6,891 nt of DNA from Thermoleophilia bacterium (GTDB taxonomy: Bacteria > Actinomycetota > Thermoleophilia > Miltoncostaeales > Miltoncostaeaceae), in NCBI GenBank assembly GCA_017882555.1, contig JADGPH010000089.1, forward strand, positions 1 through 6,891. The letters run 5' to 3'. Numbering within the stretch: the stretch's first letter is position 1; each line of letters begins with the position of its first letter. This document shows positions 1-5,627 of the stretch, piece by piece. The notes under the pieces are model-generated. The model had not been told where the DNA came from. It saw nothing but the letters and a program-made list of their open reading frames with translations, and did no database searches. The position numbers and the translations under genes are program-made.

Positions 1-1
1 C

Positions 2-175
2 CAGGATGTCGCCAAGATCCGCGGCACGCACCTCATTGCTTTCGCCCAAGATGCGACCGGTGCCGGAGCATTTTTGGCGCGCGTCGGCTTCCAGCCACGC
101 GGTCGCCGCGTGCTGGTCATTCACCGACCAAGCTCGCCCACGAGAGACGACGCGCCCGTTCGGTCCGCACGTTAA
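2..175 (+). CDS. C-terminal fragment of a possible GNAT-family N-acetyltransferase (5' end outside window)
   Basis: An open frame enters from the left edge and gives 57 residues before TAA. About two thirds of its third codon positions are G or C, as expected for coding DNA here. The segment with GAGAFLARVGFQPRGR resembles the end of a GNAT acetyltransferase, where a helix of the form A-x-x-FY-x-x-x-GF is followed by a last beta strand (here RRVLVIHRP). The acetyl-CoA binding motif would lie outside the window, so the family call rests on this short tail alone and no substrate can be named. The last 15 or so residues are polar and probably disordered. The gene converges on cysK with 53 bases between the two stop codons. 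No convincing terminator was found in that gap. Confidence 0.42.
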   Translation, partial: QDVAKIRGTHLIAFAQDATGAGAFLARVGFQPRGRRVLVIHRPSSPTRDDAPVRSAR

Positions 176-228
176 GGGCACGCTCTCGACCACGGGGCGG
201 GGCCCGGATCGAACGCGCGCGCCAGTGC

Positions 229-1185
229 CTAGGCTTCCGCGAAGAGCGCCGTCGAGAGGTACCGCTCGCCCGTGTCACACAGGAACGTCACGATGACCTT
301 GCCCGCATTCTCCGGACGTCGCGCCAGCTGGAGCGCCGCCCACACGTTCGCACCGGAGGAGATCCCCACGAGAATGCCTTCGCGTCGCGCCAGTTCACGT
401 GAGATCGCGAAGGCGTCCTCCGCACGGCAGGTGATTACCTCGTCATAGACCGAGGTGTTGAGCACGCCCGGGACAAAACCCGCGCCGATGCCCTGGATCT
501 TGTGCGGACCCGGTTGTCCACCCGACAGCACCGGAGACTCCACCGGCTCAACCGCGACCGCCCGAAAACCGGGGCGCAACTCACGCAGGACCTCACCGAC
601 CCCCGTGATGCTCCCGCCGGTCCCGACGCCCGACACGAGAATGTCGACCTCGCCACCGGTGTCGTCCCAAATCTCCCGCGCCGTCGTGCGACGGTGCACC
701 TCGGGATTGGCCAGGTTCTGGAACTGCTGAGGCAAGAAGCTGTCGGGGGTCGTACGGGCGAGTTCCTCCGCCCGCGCGATCGCGCCGCGCATCCCTTCCG
801 GTCCGGGGGTCAACACCAACTCAGCCCCATAGGCGGCGAGCAACGCCCGACGCTCAAGGCTCATCGTCTCGGGCATTGTCAATATGCACCGGTAGCCCTT
901 CGCTGCAGCGACGAATGCCAAGGCGATGCCGGTGTTTCCGGAGGTCGGTTCGATGATCACGCTCTTGCCGGGGCTCATCAGACCTTGCGCCTCGGCGGCT
1001 TCGATCATCGCCAACCCGATGCGGTCCTTGACGCTGCCAGCCGGGTTGAACGATTCGAGCTTGCCGAGAATCGTCGCCCCAGTCCCCTCACCCAGGCGAA
1101 GTCGCACGAGCGGGGTCCGCCCGATCAGGTCGGTGATTGAATCCGCGATCCGCACCGTCCCGGGATTGTTCGTCGTGGCGCCCAT
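229..1185 (-). CDS. cysK: Cysteine synthase A (O-acetylserine sulfhydrylase)
   Basis: This cytosolic PLP enzyme makes cysteine and acetate from O-acetylserine and sulfide, the last step of cysteine synthesis. The 318 residues match the usual CysK length. Visible motifs are NPAGSVKDR with the PLP-binding lysine at K53, the substrate and phosphate loop TSGNTG (81-86), the PLP-phosphate loop GTGG (188-191), the CysK-type stretch GPHKIQGIGAGF (226-237), GISSGAN (274-280) and CDTGERYLST (303-312). All key residues are present. The ATG start is well supported: GAGGAG lies eight bases upstream, inside the end of the kinase gene, and only two bases separate the kinase stop from this start. It is therefore the last gene of an Rrf2 regulator-kinase-cysK operon. 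A CysM-type or other beta-replacement enzyme is possible, but the GPHKIQGIGAGF stretch favours CysK. No cysE is seen nearby. Confidence 0.96.
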   Translation of the reverse strand: MGATTNNPGTVRIADSITDLIGRTPLVRLRLGEGTGATILGKLESFNPAGSVKDRIGLAMIEAAEAQGLMSPGKSVIIEPTSGNTGIALAFVAAAKGYRCILTMPETMSLERRALLAAYGAELVLTPGPEGMRGAIARAEELARTTPDSFLPQQFQNLANPEVHRRTTAREIWDDTGGEVDILVSGVGTGGSITGVGEVLRELRPGFRAVAVEPVESPVLSGGQPGPHKIQGIGAGFVPGVLNTSVYDEVITCRAEDAFAISRELARREGILVGISSGANVWAALQLARRPENAGKVIVTFLCDTGERYLSTALFAEA

Positions 1186-1187
1186 TC

Positions 1188-2201
1188 TCAGATCTCCTCA
1201 CCGATCGCGATACGCACAAGTTCCCCGAGGTCACGCTCGGGCCGTGCGCCGAAATGACTGATCACTTCCGCCGCCGCCGCTGCGCCGGCCCGCGCGCAGG
1301 GCACCAAGTCCCAGCCTTGGGCCAACCCGTACAGGAACCCGGCGGCAAACAGGTCTCCTGCCCCGGTGCTGTCGATCACCTCGGGGACATGCACCGGACC
1401 GACCTCGTAGACAGCATCCGGAGTGACGACCAACGACCCCTGATCGCCACGCGTGACGATGACAAGTTCACATTGGCCTTGAAGGCGTTCGACCACGTCC
1501 CAGACCTCCGTGACCTCCATCAGCGACTCTGCTTCCAGCTGATTGGCAAACAGGATGTCGATTGGTCCGGCGACCAGCTCGCGAAACTCGGCCCGGTGAC
1601 GAGCGACGCAAAACGGGTCCGACAACGTCATCGCGACCTTTCGACCGGCGCGATGGGCCGTGGTCATCGCGTCGCGCAAGGCTTGCTTGGCACGCGGCTG
1701 ATCCCACAGGTACCCCTCGAGGTAGACAAAGCTGGCCGCGGCGACCAGCTCGATGTCGATGTCCTCCGGCCCGAGCTCGACGCACGCGCCCAAGTACGTC
1801 GCCATCGTGCGCTGCGCGTCGGGGGTCACCAACACCAGACAGCGTGCCGTCGACGGACCGTCGGTTGACGGTGGAGTATCAAAGTGCACGCCGGCGCTGC
1901 TCAAGTCGTGGCGGAAGATCTCGCCCAGCTGGTCATCGGCCACTTTGCCGATATAGGCCACCCGACTCCCGAGCGCGGCCGCGGCGGCGATGGTATTCGC
2001 ACAGGAGCCACCCGAGACCTCCACTGCGGGGCCCATCTGCGCGTACATGGCATCGGCGACCACCTCGTCGATCAGCGTCATCGACCCCTTGACCAGCCCG
2101 TGGGCATTGATAAAGGCCTCCTCCGCCGGAGAGAGAACGTCGACGATGGCATTCCCAATCCCGACGATGTCGAACTGCACCGGCTCTCCAGCGTGGCTCA
2201 T
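1188..2201 (-). CDS. PfkB-family sugar kinase, probably adenosine kinase
   Basis: This is a ribokinase-fold kinase of 337 residues, a normal length. It has the N-terminal substrate-side motif GIGNAIVD (14-21), SGGSCANT (63-70), YIGKVADDQLGEIF (83-96) and the C-terminal PfkB signature DSTGAGDLFAAGF (277-289), whose GAGD aspartate, D283, would be the catalytic base. VTRGDQGS (249-256) is the usual ATP-side segment. The overall wording, including LVTPDAQRT and TLSDPFCVARHR, matches bacterial proteins annotated as adenosine kinase that form AMP from adenosine and ATP. This is recalled similarity, and substrate identity in that group is not always proven; inosine, guanosine or a sugar remain possible. 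A cysteine at position 67 replaces the more usual small residue in the GGSxxNT motif. The gene starts 28 bases after the regulator with only a G-rich stretch as ribosome site, and ends two bases before cysK, so the three are probably co-transcribed. Confidence 0.85.
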   Translation of the reverse strand: MSHAGEPVQFDIVGIGNAIVDVLSPAEEAFINAHGLVKGSMTLIDEVVADAMYAQMGPAVEVSGGSCANTIAAAAALGSRVAYIGKVADDQLGEIFRHDLSSAGVHFDTPPSTDGPSTARCLVLVTPDAQRTMATYLGACVELGPEDIDIELVAAASFVYLEGYLWDQPRAKQALRDAMTTAHRAGRKVAMTLSDPFCVARHRAEFRELVAGPIDILFANQLEAESLMEVTEVWDVVERLQGQCELVIVTRGDQGSLVVTPDAVYEVGPVHVPEVIDSTGAGDLFAAGFLYGLAQGWDLVPCARAGAAAAAEVISHFGARPERDLGELVRIAIGEEI

Positions 2202-2229
2202 CCCGTCGCACCCCCGAGGTTGCGCATGG

Positions 2230-2649
2230 CTAGATGTGGAACATGGGAGTCTCGGACATTCGCTCTTCTTGGTCGACCATGTCGGAGATCGTCAACTCCC
2301 CCAGCAATCCCACGAGGAGGTTGCGCGCCTGATCCCACACGCTGTCGACACCCGGTGCAGGCCCGTTCCGTGGGGCCAAGCGACCGTCCACCGTCTCGAC
2401 GACATGCAACAGCGTGACGTCGCCAGGCAGGCGAAGAAACGAATAGCCGCCCTTGACACCGCGCTGGCTCGCCAGGATGCCCGCGCGTCGAAGACCTGCG
2501 AAGAGCTGCTCCAGGACGTGAAGCGGGATGTCGCGGGCCTCGGAGATCTCGACGATCGGGACCGGACCCCCATCGCCGCGCTGCGCCAGTTCGGTCAAGG
2601 CGACGACCGCTGACCGGCTCTTGTCGCTGATCGAGATTATCGATGACAC
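2230..2649 (-). CDS. Rrf2-family transcriptional regulator, cysteine-free, CymR-like
   Basis: A 139-residue DNA-binding protein of normal Rrf2 length. The winged helix-turn-helix covers about residues 10-75: SRSAVVALTELA, then HVLEQLFAGLRRAGIL (44-59) as the recognition region and SQRGVKGGYSFLR (61-73) as the wing. LLHVVETVDG (80-89) leads into the dimerisation helix. It contains no cysteine, so the three-Cys Fe-S site of IscR, NsrR and RsrR is absent. This leaves a CymR-like mode, in which the signal comes through a partner protein. The chain ends MFHI. From memory, Bacillus CymR ends in a closely similar tail with terminal Ile, and CymR binds CysK. The start is GTG at 2647-2649. It has no Shine-Dalgarno sequence, but it places ISISDKSRS where the family has its conserved N-terminus. 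The gene heads the operon with the kinase and cysK and probably controls that operon and others. That role is inferred. Confidence 0.9.
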   Translation of the reverse strand: MSSIISISDKSRSAVVALTELAQRGDGGPVPIVEISEARDIPLHVLEQLFAGLRRAGILASQRGVKGGYSFLRLPGDVTLLHVVETVDGRLAPRNGPAPGVDSVWDQARNLLVGLLGELTISDMVDQEERMSETPMFHI

Positions 2650-2672
2650 AAATAGGGGATTGGTTGGTGCAT
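2637..2672 (-). CDS. Possible leaderless 11-codon leader peptide overlapping the regulator start
   Basis: An ATG at 2670-2672 lies exactly seven bases downstream of a TAAACT hexamer (2680-2685), the spacing of a TANNNT -10 box in leaderless actinobacterial transcripts. The short frame reads MHQPIPYLCHR and stops at TAA (2637-2639). It is in a different frame from the regulator, whose GTG start at 2647-2649 lies inside it. The small frame ends about ten bases past that GTG. Since the regulator has no ribosome binding site, its translation could be coupled to this peptide. One Cys codon sits third from the end. Cysteine-containing leaderless leader ORFs that control cysteine genes are known in mycobacteria, though those carry runs of Cys codons. 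The ORF is very short and may be chance. Confidence 0.33.
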   Translation of the reverse strand: MHQPIPYLCHR

Positions 2673-2679
2673 TTCAGGC

Positions 2680-2685
2680 AGTTTA
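2680..2685 (-). promoter_or_regulatory. Candidate -10 box (TAAACT) of the regulator-kinase-cysK operon
   Basis: On the minus strand TAAACT fits the actinobacterial TANNNT -10 consensus and lies in the 70-base gap before the regulator. The expected transcription start, about seven bases on, falls on the A of the ATG at 2670-2672, so the transcript could be leaderless for the short ORF. No good -35 hexamer is visible at 16-18 bases; an imperfect dyad (2688-2708) occupies that area. Confidence 0.4.
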
Positions 2686-2687
2686 CT

Positions 2688-2708
2688 CCACGCACGCGCT
2701 GCGTGTGG
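2688..2708 (-). promoter_or_regulatory. Imperfect dyad just upstream of the -10 box; operator or terminator stem
   Basis: CCAC and ACGC (2688-2691, 2694-2697) pair with GCGT and GTGG (2701-2708) around a three-base centre, with a two-base bulge at 2692-2693. The dyad abuts the TAAACT box and covers the -35 zone of the regulator promoter, a natural place for an autoregulatory operator. It also lies 12-32 bases after the stop of the PH-like gene, so in RNA it could act as a stem that ends that transcript. No T run follows it on the minus strand. Confidence 0.3.
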
Positions 2709-2719
2709 CCCAAAACCCC

Positions 2720-3172
2720 TTATTCGTCGGCGAGCATGAAGTTCTCGATGCCCTCGCGGATGATGGTCGGGCCGTCCCCGAGGCCACGGCCCTTCCGCAT
2801 CACATACATCTTCTCCAGCGTGTCGATCCATGAGTCCAGGTCGGGGAGCATGAACTCGTACACACACTCCTCGGTGTGCAAGAGCATCCGCGGACGGCGA
2901 CCGCCGGGTGGCAGATCGGTCGGGTTCTTGGGCATCCGCTCAATCGCTGTGATCTGGTCGAGCGGGATCTCGCGCCGCTTCGCGCCGAGCCCCGTGTCCA
3001 GGATCGTCGGCACGAACACCAGACGATCATCGGTCAAAGAGAAGGTTCCGTGACGCCCCAGCCAGCCGTTTTGGAGATCGGCGCCCGACCGCTTGCGGAT
3101 CTTCTCCTCGGGCCGAGGCTTGGGAGCGTGCGGGCGACGGGGAAGCTTGGACGTGCGCGAAGTGGTGGACAT
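2720..3172 (-). CDS. Small PH/GRAM-like domain protein of unknown function
   Basis: A 150-residue protein with no recognised catalytic motif. Residues 1-35 are basic and proline-rich (KLPRRPHAPKPRPEEKIRKR) and probably disordered. From about residue 36 comes a pattern typical of bacterial PH or GRAM folds: a G-x-F-x-LTDDRLVFVP strand pair (42-55), then REIPLDQITAIER (67-79), then strands around RMLLHTEECVYEFML (95-109), and a C-terminal helix DSWIDTLEKMY (113-123). No signal peptide or membrane segment is seen. GTG at 3223 is in frame, but the ATG at 3170-3172 is preferred because a TAGGCT -10-like box lies seven bases upstream and the downstream N-terminus looks natural. The gene is separated from hppA by a terminator-like hairpin. 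PH/GRAM assignment is by pattern only, and the function is unknown. Confidence 0.72.
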   Translation of the reverse strand: MSTTSRTSKLPRRPHAPKPRPEEKIRKRSGADLQNGWLGRHGTFSLTDDRLVFVPTILDTGLGAKRREIPLDQITAIERMPKNPTDLPPGGRRPRMLLHTEECVYEFMLPDLDSWIDTLEKMYVMRKGRGLGDGPTIIREGIENFMLADE

Positions 3173-3179
3173 GACAAGG

Positions 3180-3185
3180 AGCCTA
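3180..3185 (-). promoter_or_regulatory. Candidate -10 box (TAGGCT) for a leaderless PH-like gene transcript
   Basis: TAGGCT on the minus strand matches the TANNNT -10 consensus of actinobacterial housekeeping promoters and ends seven bases before the ATG at 3172, which puts the expected transcription start on that ATG. This would explain why no Shine-Dalgarno sequence precedes the gene. TTGCAT at 3200-3205 lies only 14 bases upstream of the box, too close to be a standard -35. Confidence 0.4.
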
Positions 3186-3207
3186 CCAACCCCAGTTGCA
3201 TGCAAGG

Positions 3208-3240
3208 CTCGGTGACCCGTCACGCGGACGGATCACCGAG
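3208..3240 (-). terminator. Long hairpin downstream of hppA, probable factor-independent terminator without T run
   Basis: CTCGGTGA (3208-3215) is the exact reverse complement of TCACCGAG (3233-3240), and inside it CCGT (3217-3220) pairs with ACGG (3228-3231). This gives a 13-position stem with one C/A mismatch and a seven-base loop. It begins 15 bases after the hppA stop, in the right place to end the hppA transcript and insulate the next gene. The sequence after it on the minus strand (CCTTGCATGC) has no T run, as in many actinobacterial terminators. A perfect ten-base palindrome, TTGCATGCAA (3196-3205), follows at once. Confidence 0.6.
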
Positions 3241-3255
3241 GATGCACGCGACGAG

Positions 3256-5367
3256 CTAGTGCAGAAACGGAATGATCAGGATCGCCACGATGTTGGTGAT
3301 CTTGATCATCGGGTTGATGGCGGGACCCGCGGTGTCCTTGTACGGGTCACCGACGGTGTCGCCGGTTATGGAGGCCTTGTGGGCGTCCGAGCCCTTGCCG
3401 CCGTGGGCACCGTCTTCGATCAGCTTCTTGGCGTTGTCCCAGGCGCCACCGCCGGAAGTCATCGAGATGGCGACGAACAAGCCCGTCACGATCACCCCGA
3501 GCAGCAACCCGCCAAGCATCTCGCGGCCGTTCGTACGACCGAAGATAAACGCCGTCACGATCGGGAAAACGATCGGGATCAGACCCGGAACGAGCATCTC
3601 CTTCTGGGCCGCCGCGGTCACCAGACGCACACAGCGCGCGTAGTCCGGCTTCTGCGTTCCCTCCATAATTCCCGGGTTCTCACGGAATTGGCGGCGGACC
3701 TCTTCAACCACCGCACTTCCGGCACGACCCACGGCTTCCATTGCGAAGGCCGCAAACAAGAACGGCATCATGCCGCCGATCAACAAACCACACACCACGA
3801 ACGGGTTGCTCAACTGAAAGGTGTCGGTGAAGGTGTGGCCCGACGAGATGATCGAGTTCCTGAGTTCCTCCGTGTAGCTCACAAACAACACCACCGCCGC
3901 GAGACCGGCCGAACCAATGGCGTAGCCCTTGGTCACGGCCTTGGTGGTGTTGCCAACCGCGTCGAGCGGGTCGGTGATTGCCCGCACGCTGTCGGGAAGT
4001 TCCGCCATTTCGGCAATACCCCCGGCATTGTCGGTGATCGGACCGAACGCGTCGAGTGCCACAACGATACCTGCCAACGAGAGCATCGCCATGACGGCGG
4101 TGCCAATACCGTAGTACCCGCCCAACTCATACGATCCAGCGATACCCCCAACGATAACGACCACCGGAGCCGCGGTCGCTTTGAGCGAGACGGCCAGGCC
4201 GGCGATGATGTTCGTGGCGTGACCGGTCTCCGAGGCTTGTGCGATGTGCTTGACCGGGTGCCAGACCGTACCGGTGAAGTATTCGGTGATCGCGACCAGA
4301 CCGAGCGTCACGCCCAGACCAATCAGCGCGCACCAGTAGTAGTGCAGCCACGGGCCGGCGTGCTGGTAGCCGCCGTCGGCGGTAATGCCCTTCAGCATCC
4401 AGTACGTGACCGGCAAGAACCCGAGCGCGGACAGCACAGCCGCGACACCGAGGCCCGTATAGAGGGCACCCGTCACCGACCCGCTCTTACCCACGCGCAC
4501 GAACCAGGTCCCGATGATCGAGGTGATGATCGAAACTCCGCCCAACGCCAACGGGTACAACACGGTGTTCAAGCCATGCGTCCAGGCGTTGTGCTGGAAG
4601 AACAGGAAGCCCAAGAACATGACCGCCACGGTGGTCACCGCGTAGGTCTCAAACAGGTCGGCTGCCATGCCGGCGCAGTCGCCGACGTTGTCGCCGACGT
4701 TGTCAGCGATCACGGCTGGATTACGCGGGTCGTCCTCGGGGATCCCCGCCTCGACCTTGCCCACCAAGTCGGCGCCGACATCGGCGCCCTTGGTGAAGAT
4801 ACCGCCGCCCAACCGCGCAAACACGCTGATCAAGGAGCTCCCGAAGGCCAGACCGATCAGGGGGCCAACATCCGATGCCTTGCCACCGAGAATCCAGAAA
4901 TAACCGGACACCGAGAGCAGGCCGAGACCGACCACCAGCAGTCCGGTGACCGCGCCACCCTTAAAGGCGACACTGAGTGCCTGTGGCAGCCCCTTGCGAG
5001 CAGCCTCAGCAGTACGAACATTGGTTCGCACCGAGACGTTCATGCCGATGAAGCCTGCGGATCCAGAGGCAATTGCACCGATCATAAAACCGATTGCGGG
5101 CTTCCAACCCAGCAGGTCAGAAGTCACCGCGCTACCCAAGAACCCAATCGCCAAGAACAGCACCACCGCGACAGCGGCGATGATCGAGTACTGGCGCGTC
5201 AAGTATGCCTGCGCGCCTTCCTGGATCGCCTTGGCGATGTCTTGCATGCGTTCGTTGCCGGCGGGCTGCTTGAGGAGGTAGGCGATCAAGCCTGCCCCGT
5301 ATATCACCGCAACCAGGCCGAGAACGACCGCGATCCATTTGATGTTGTCCGACAGAAAGCCGGCCAA
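3256..5367 (-). CDS. hppA: Membrane-bound proton-pumping inorganic pyrophosphatase, K+-independent type
   Basis: This integral membrane pump hydrolyses PPi and moves H+ across the cytoplasmic membrane. The 703 residues, about sixteen hydrophobic segments and conserved cytosolic loops match the family. Visible motifs are DVGADLVGK (196-204) with the PPi/Mg-binding acidic and lysine residues, EDDPRNP (211-217), DNVGDNVGD (222-230), FGPITDNAGGIAEM (441-454) and the C-terminal GDTVGDPYKDTAGPAINP (669-686). In GNTTKAVTKG (472-481) the diagnostic positions are K476 and T479. K+-dependent enzymes have Ala and usually Gly/Ala there, so this one should be K+-independent, a class known only as H+ pumps. 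The start is TTG at 5365-5367: GGAGGA sits five bases upstream, and the nearby ATG at 5384-5386 is out of frame. It appears to be a single-gene transcript between a 260-base spacer and a terminator-like hairpin. It could pull PPi-forming steps such as sulfate activation and conserve the energy. Confidence 0.97.
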   Translation of the reverse strand: MAGFLSDNIKWIAVVLGLVAVIYGAGLIAYLLKQPAGNERMQDIAKAIQEGAQAYLTRQYSIIAAVAVVLFLAIGFLGSAVTSDLLGWKPAIGFMIGAIASGSAGFIGMNVSVRTNVRTAEAARKGLPQALSVAFKGGAVTGLLVVGLGLLSVSGYFWILGGKASDVGPLIGLAFGSSLISVFARLGGGIFTKGADVGADLVGKVEAGIPEDDPRNPAVIADNVGDNVGDCAGMAADLFETYAVTTVAVMFLGFLFFQHNAWTHGLNTVLYPLALGGVSIITSIIGTWFVRVGKSGSVTGALYTGLGVAAVLSALGFLPVTYWMLKGITADGGYQHAGPWLHYYWCALIGLGVTLGLVAITEYFTGTVWHPVKHIAQASETGHATNIIAGLAVSLKATAAPVVVIVGGIAGSYELGGYYGIGTAVMAMLSLAGIVVALDAFGPITDNAGGIAEMAELPDSVRAITDPLDAVGNTTKAVTKGYAIGSAGLAAVVLFVSYTEELRNSIISSGHTFTDTFQLSNPFVVCGLLIGGMMPFLFAAFAMEAVGRAGSAVVEEVRRQFRENPGIMEGTQKPDYARCVRLVTAAAQKEMLVPGLIPIVFPIVTAFIFGRTNGREMLGGLLLGVIVTGLFVAISMTSGGGAWDNAKKLIEDGAHGGKGSDAHKASITGDTVGDPYKDTAGPAINPMIKITNIVAILIIPFLH

Positions 5368-5372
5368 GAGTG

Positions 5373-5378
5373 TCCTCC
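5373..5378 (-). promoter_or_regulatory. Shine-Dalgarno sequence that sets the TTG start of hppA
   Basis: On the minus strand GGAGGA lies five bases before TTG (5365-5367). This is the best ribosome site in the window apart from that of cysK, and it decides in favour of the TTG start. No in-frame ATG or GTG nearby has a comparable site. Confidence 0.75.
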
Positions 5379-5627
5379 GAGATCATTGTGCGCAGCCACG
5401 GCCTATCGACATGGACTGCGTGAACGAAACGCCGCGCGTGGCGCCCTGCAGAAAGGCAGGGGCAGATCGCGCAGCGGGTGCGGCAAAAAAAACCGGGCAG
5501 TTTCTACCACACCAGAGCGGACGTTGTGGCAACAACGCCCCCAAACCGCGTGGAGACTGTCCCCCCGACCCGTGGTACACGAACGACGGGAGCACACCTT
5601 CGCCCCCGCGCACACCATCGGTTTTCG
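5379..5627 (-). other. Intergenic region upstream of hppA with two hairpins and a T8 run
   Basis: No gene is visible in this 260-base gap between the MTAP stop and hppA. Going with transcription it holds a short direct repeat GGTGTGC (5610-5616 and 5592-5598); a hairpin whose arms CGTTGT/ACAACG close a four-base loop (5522-5537), extended on the minus-sense RNA by a G-U and a G-C pair; a run of eight T on the minus strand about 27 bases later; and a second hairpin, GCAGGG/CCCTGC arms with a six-base loop (5444-5461). One or both hairpins may end the MTAP transcript, and the second could sit in the hppA leader. No TANNNT box at a convincing distance was found, so the hppA promoter is not placed. 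No match to a known riboswitch was recognised. Confidence 0.4.

Noticed and set aside
176..228. A terminator, or a tRNA T-arm-like GTTCGATCC, between the left-edge gene and cysK
   Set aside because: The flanking bases do not form the five-pair T stem and no other tRNA arms are present. GC-rich runs here fold only into weak stems, so neither an RNA gene nor a terminator is claimed.
502..1868. Two plus-strand open frames of 212 and 243 codons opposite cysK and the kinase
   Set aside because: Both overlap real genes on the other strand and read as Arg-rich, motif-free sequence.
2644..2684. A promoter with CTGAAA as -35 and TATTTG as -10 directly before the regulator GTG
   Set aside because: Transcription would begin a few bases inside the coding sequence and remove the GTG start. 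The TAAACT box fits better.
3173..3223. A GTG start at 3223 for the PH-like gene, adding 17 residues
   Set aside because: The extension would run into the hppA terminator-like hairpin and gives an atypical N-terminus. The ATG at 3172 has a -10 box at leaderless spacing.
5368..5627. A riboswitch upstream of hppA
   Set aside because: Hairpins are present but no conserved core of a known class, such as SAM or cobalamin types, was recognised.
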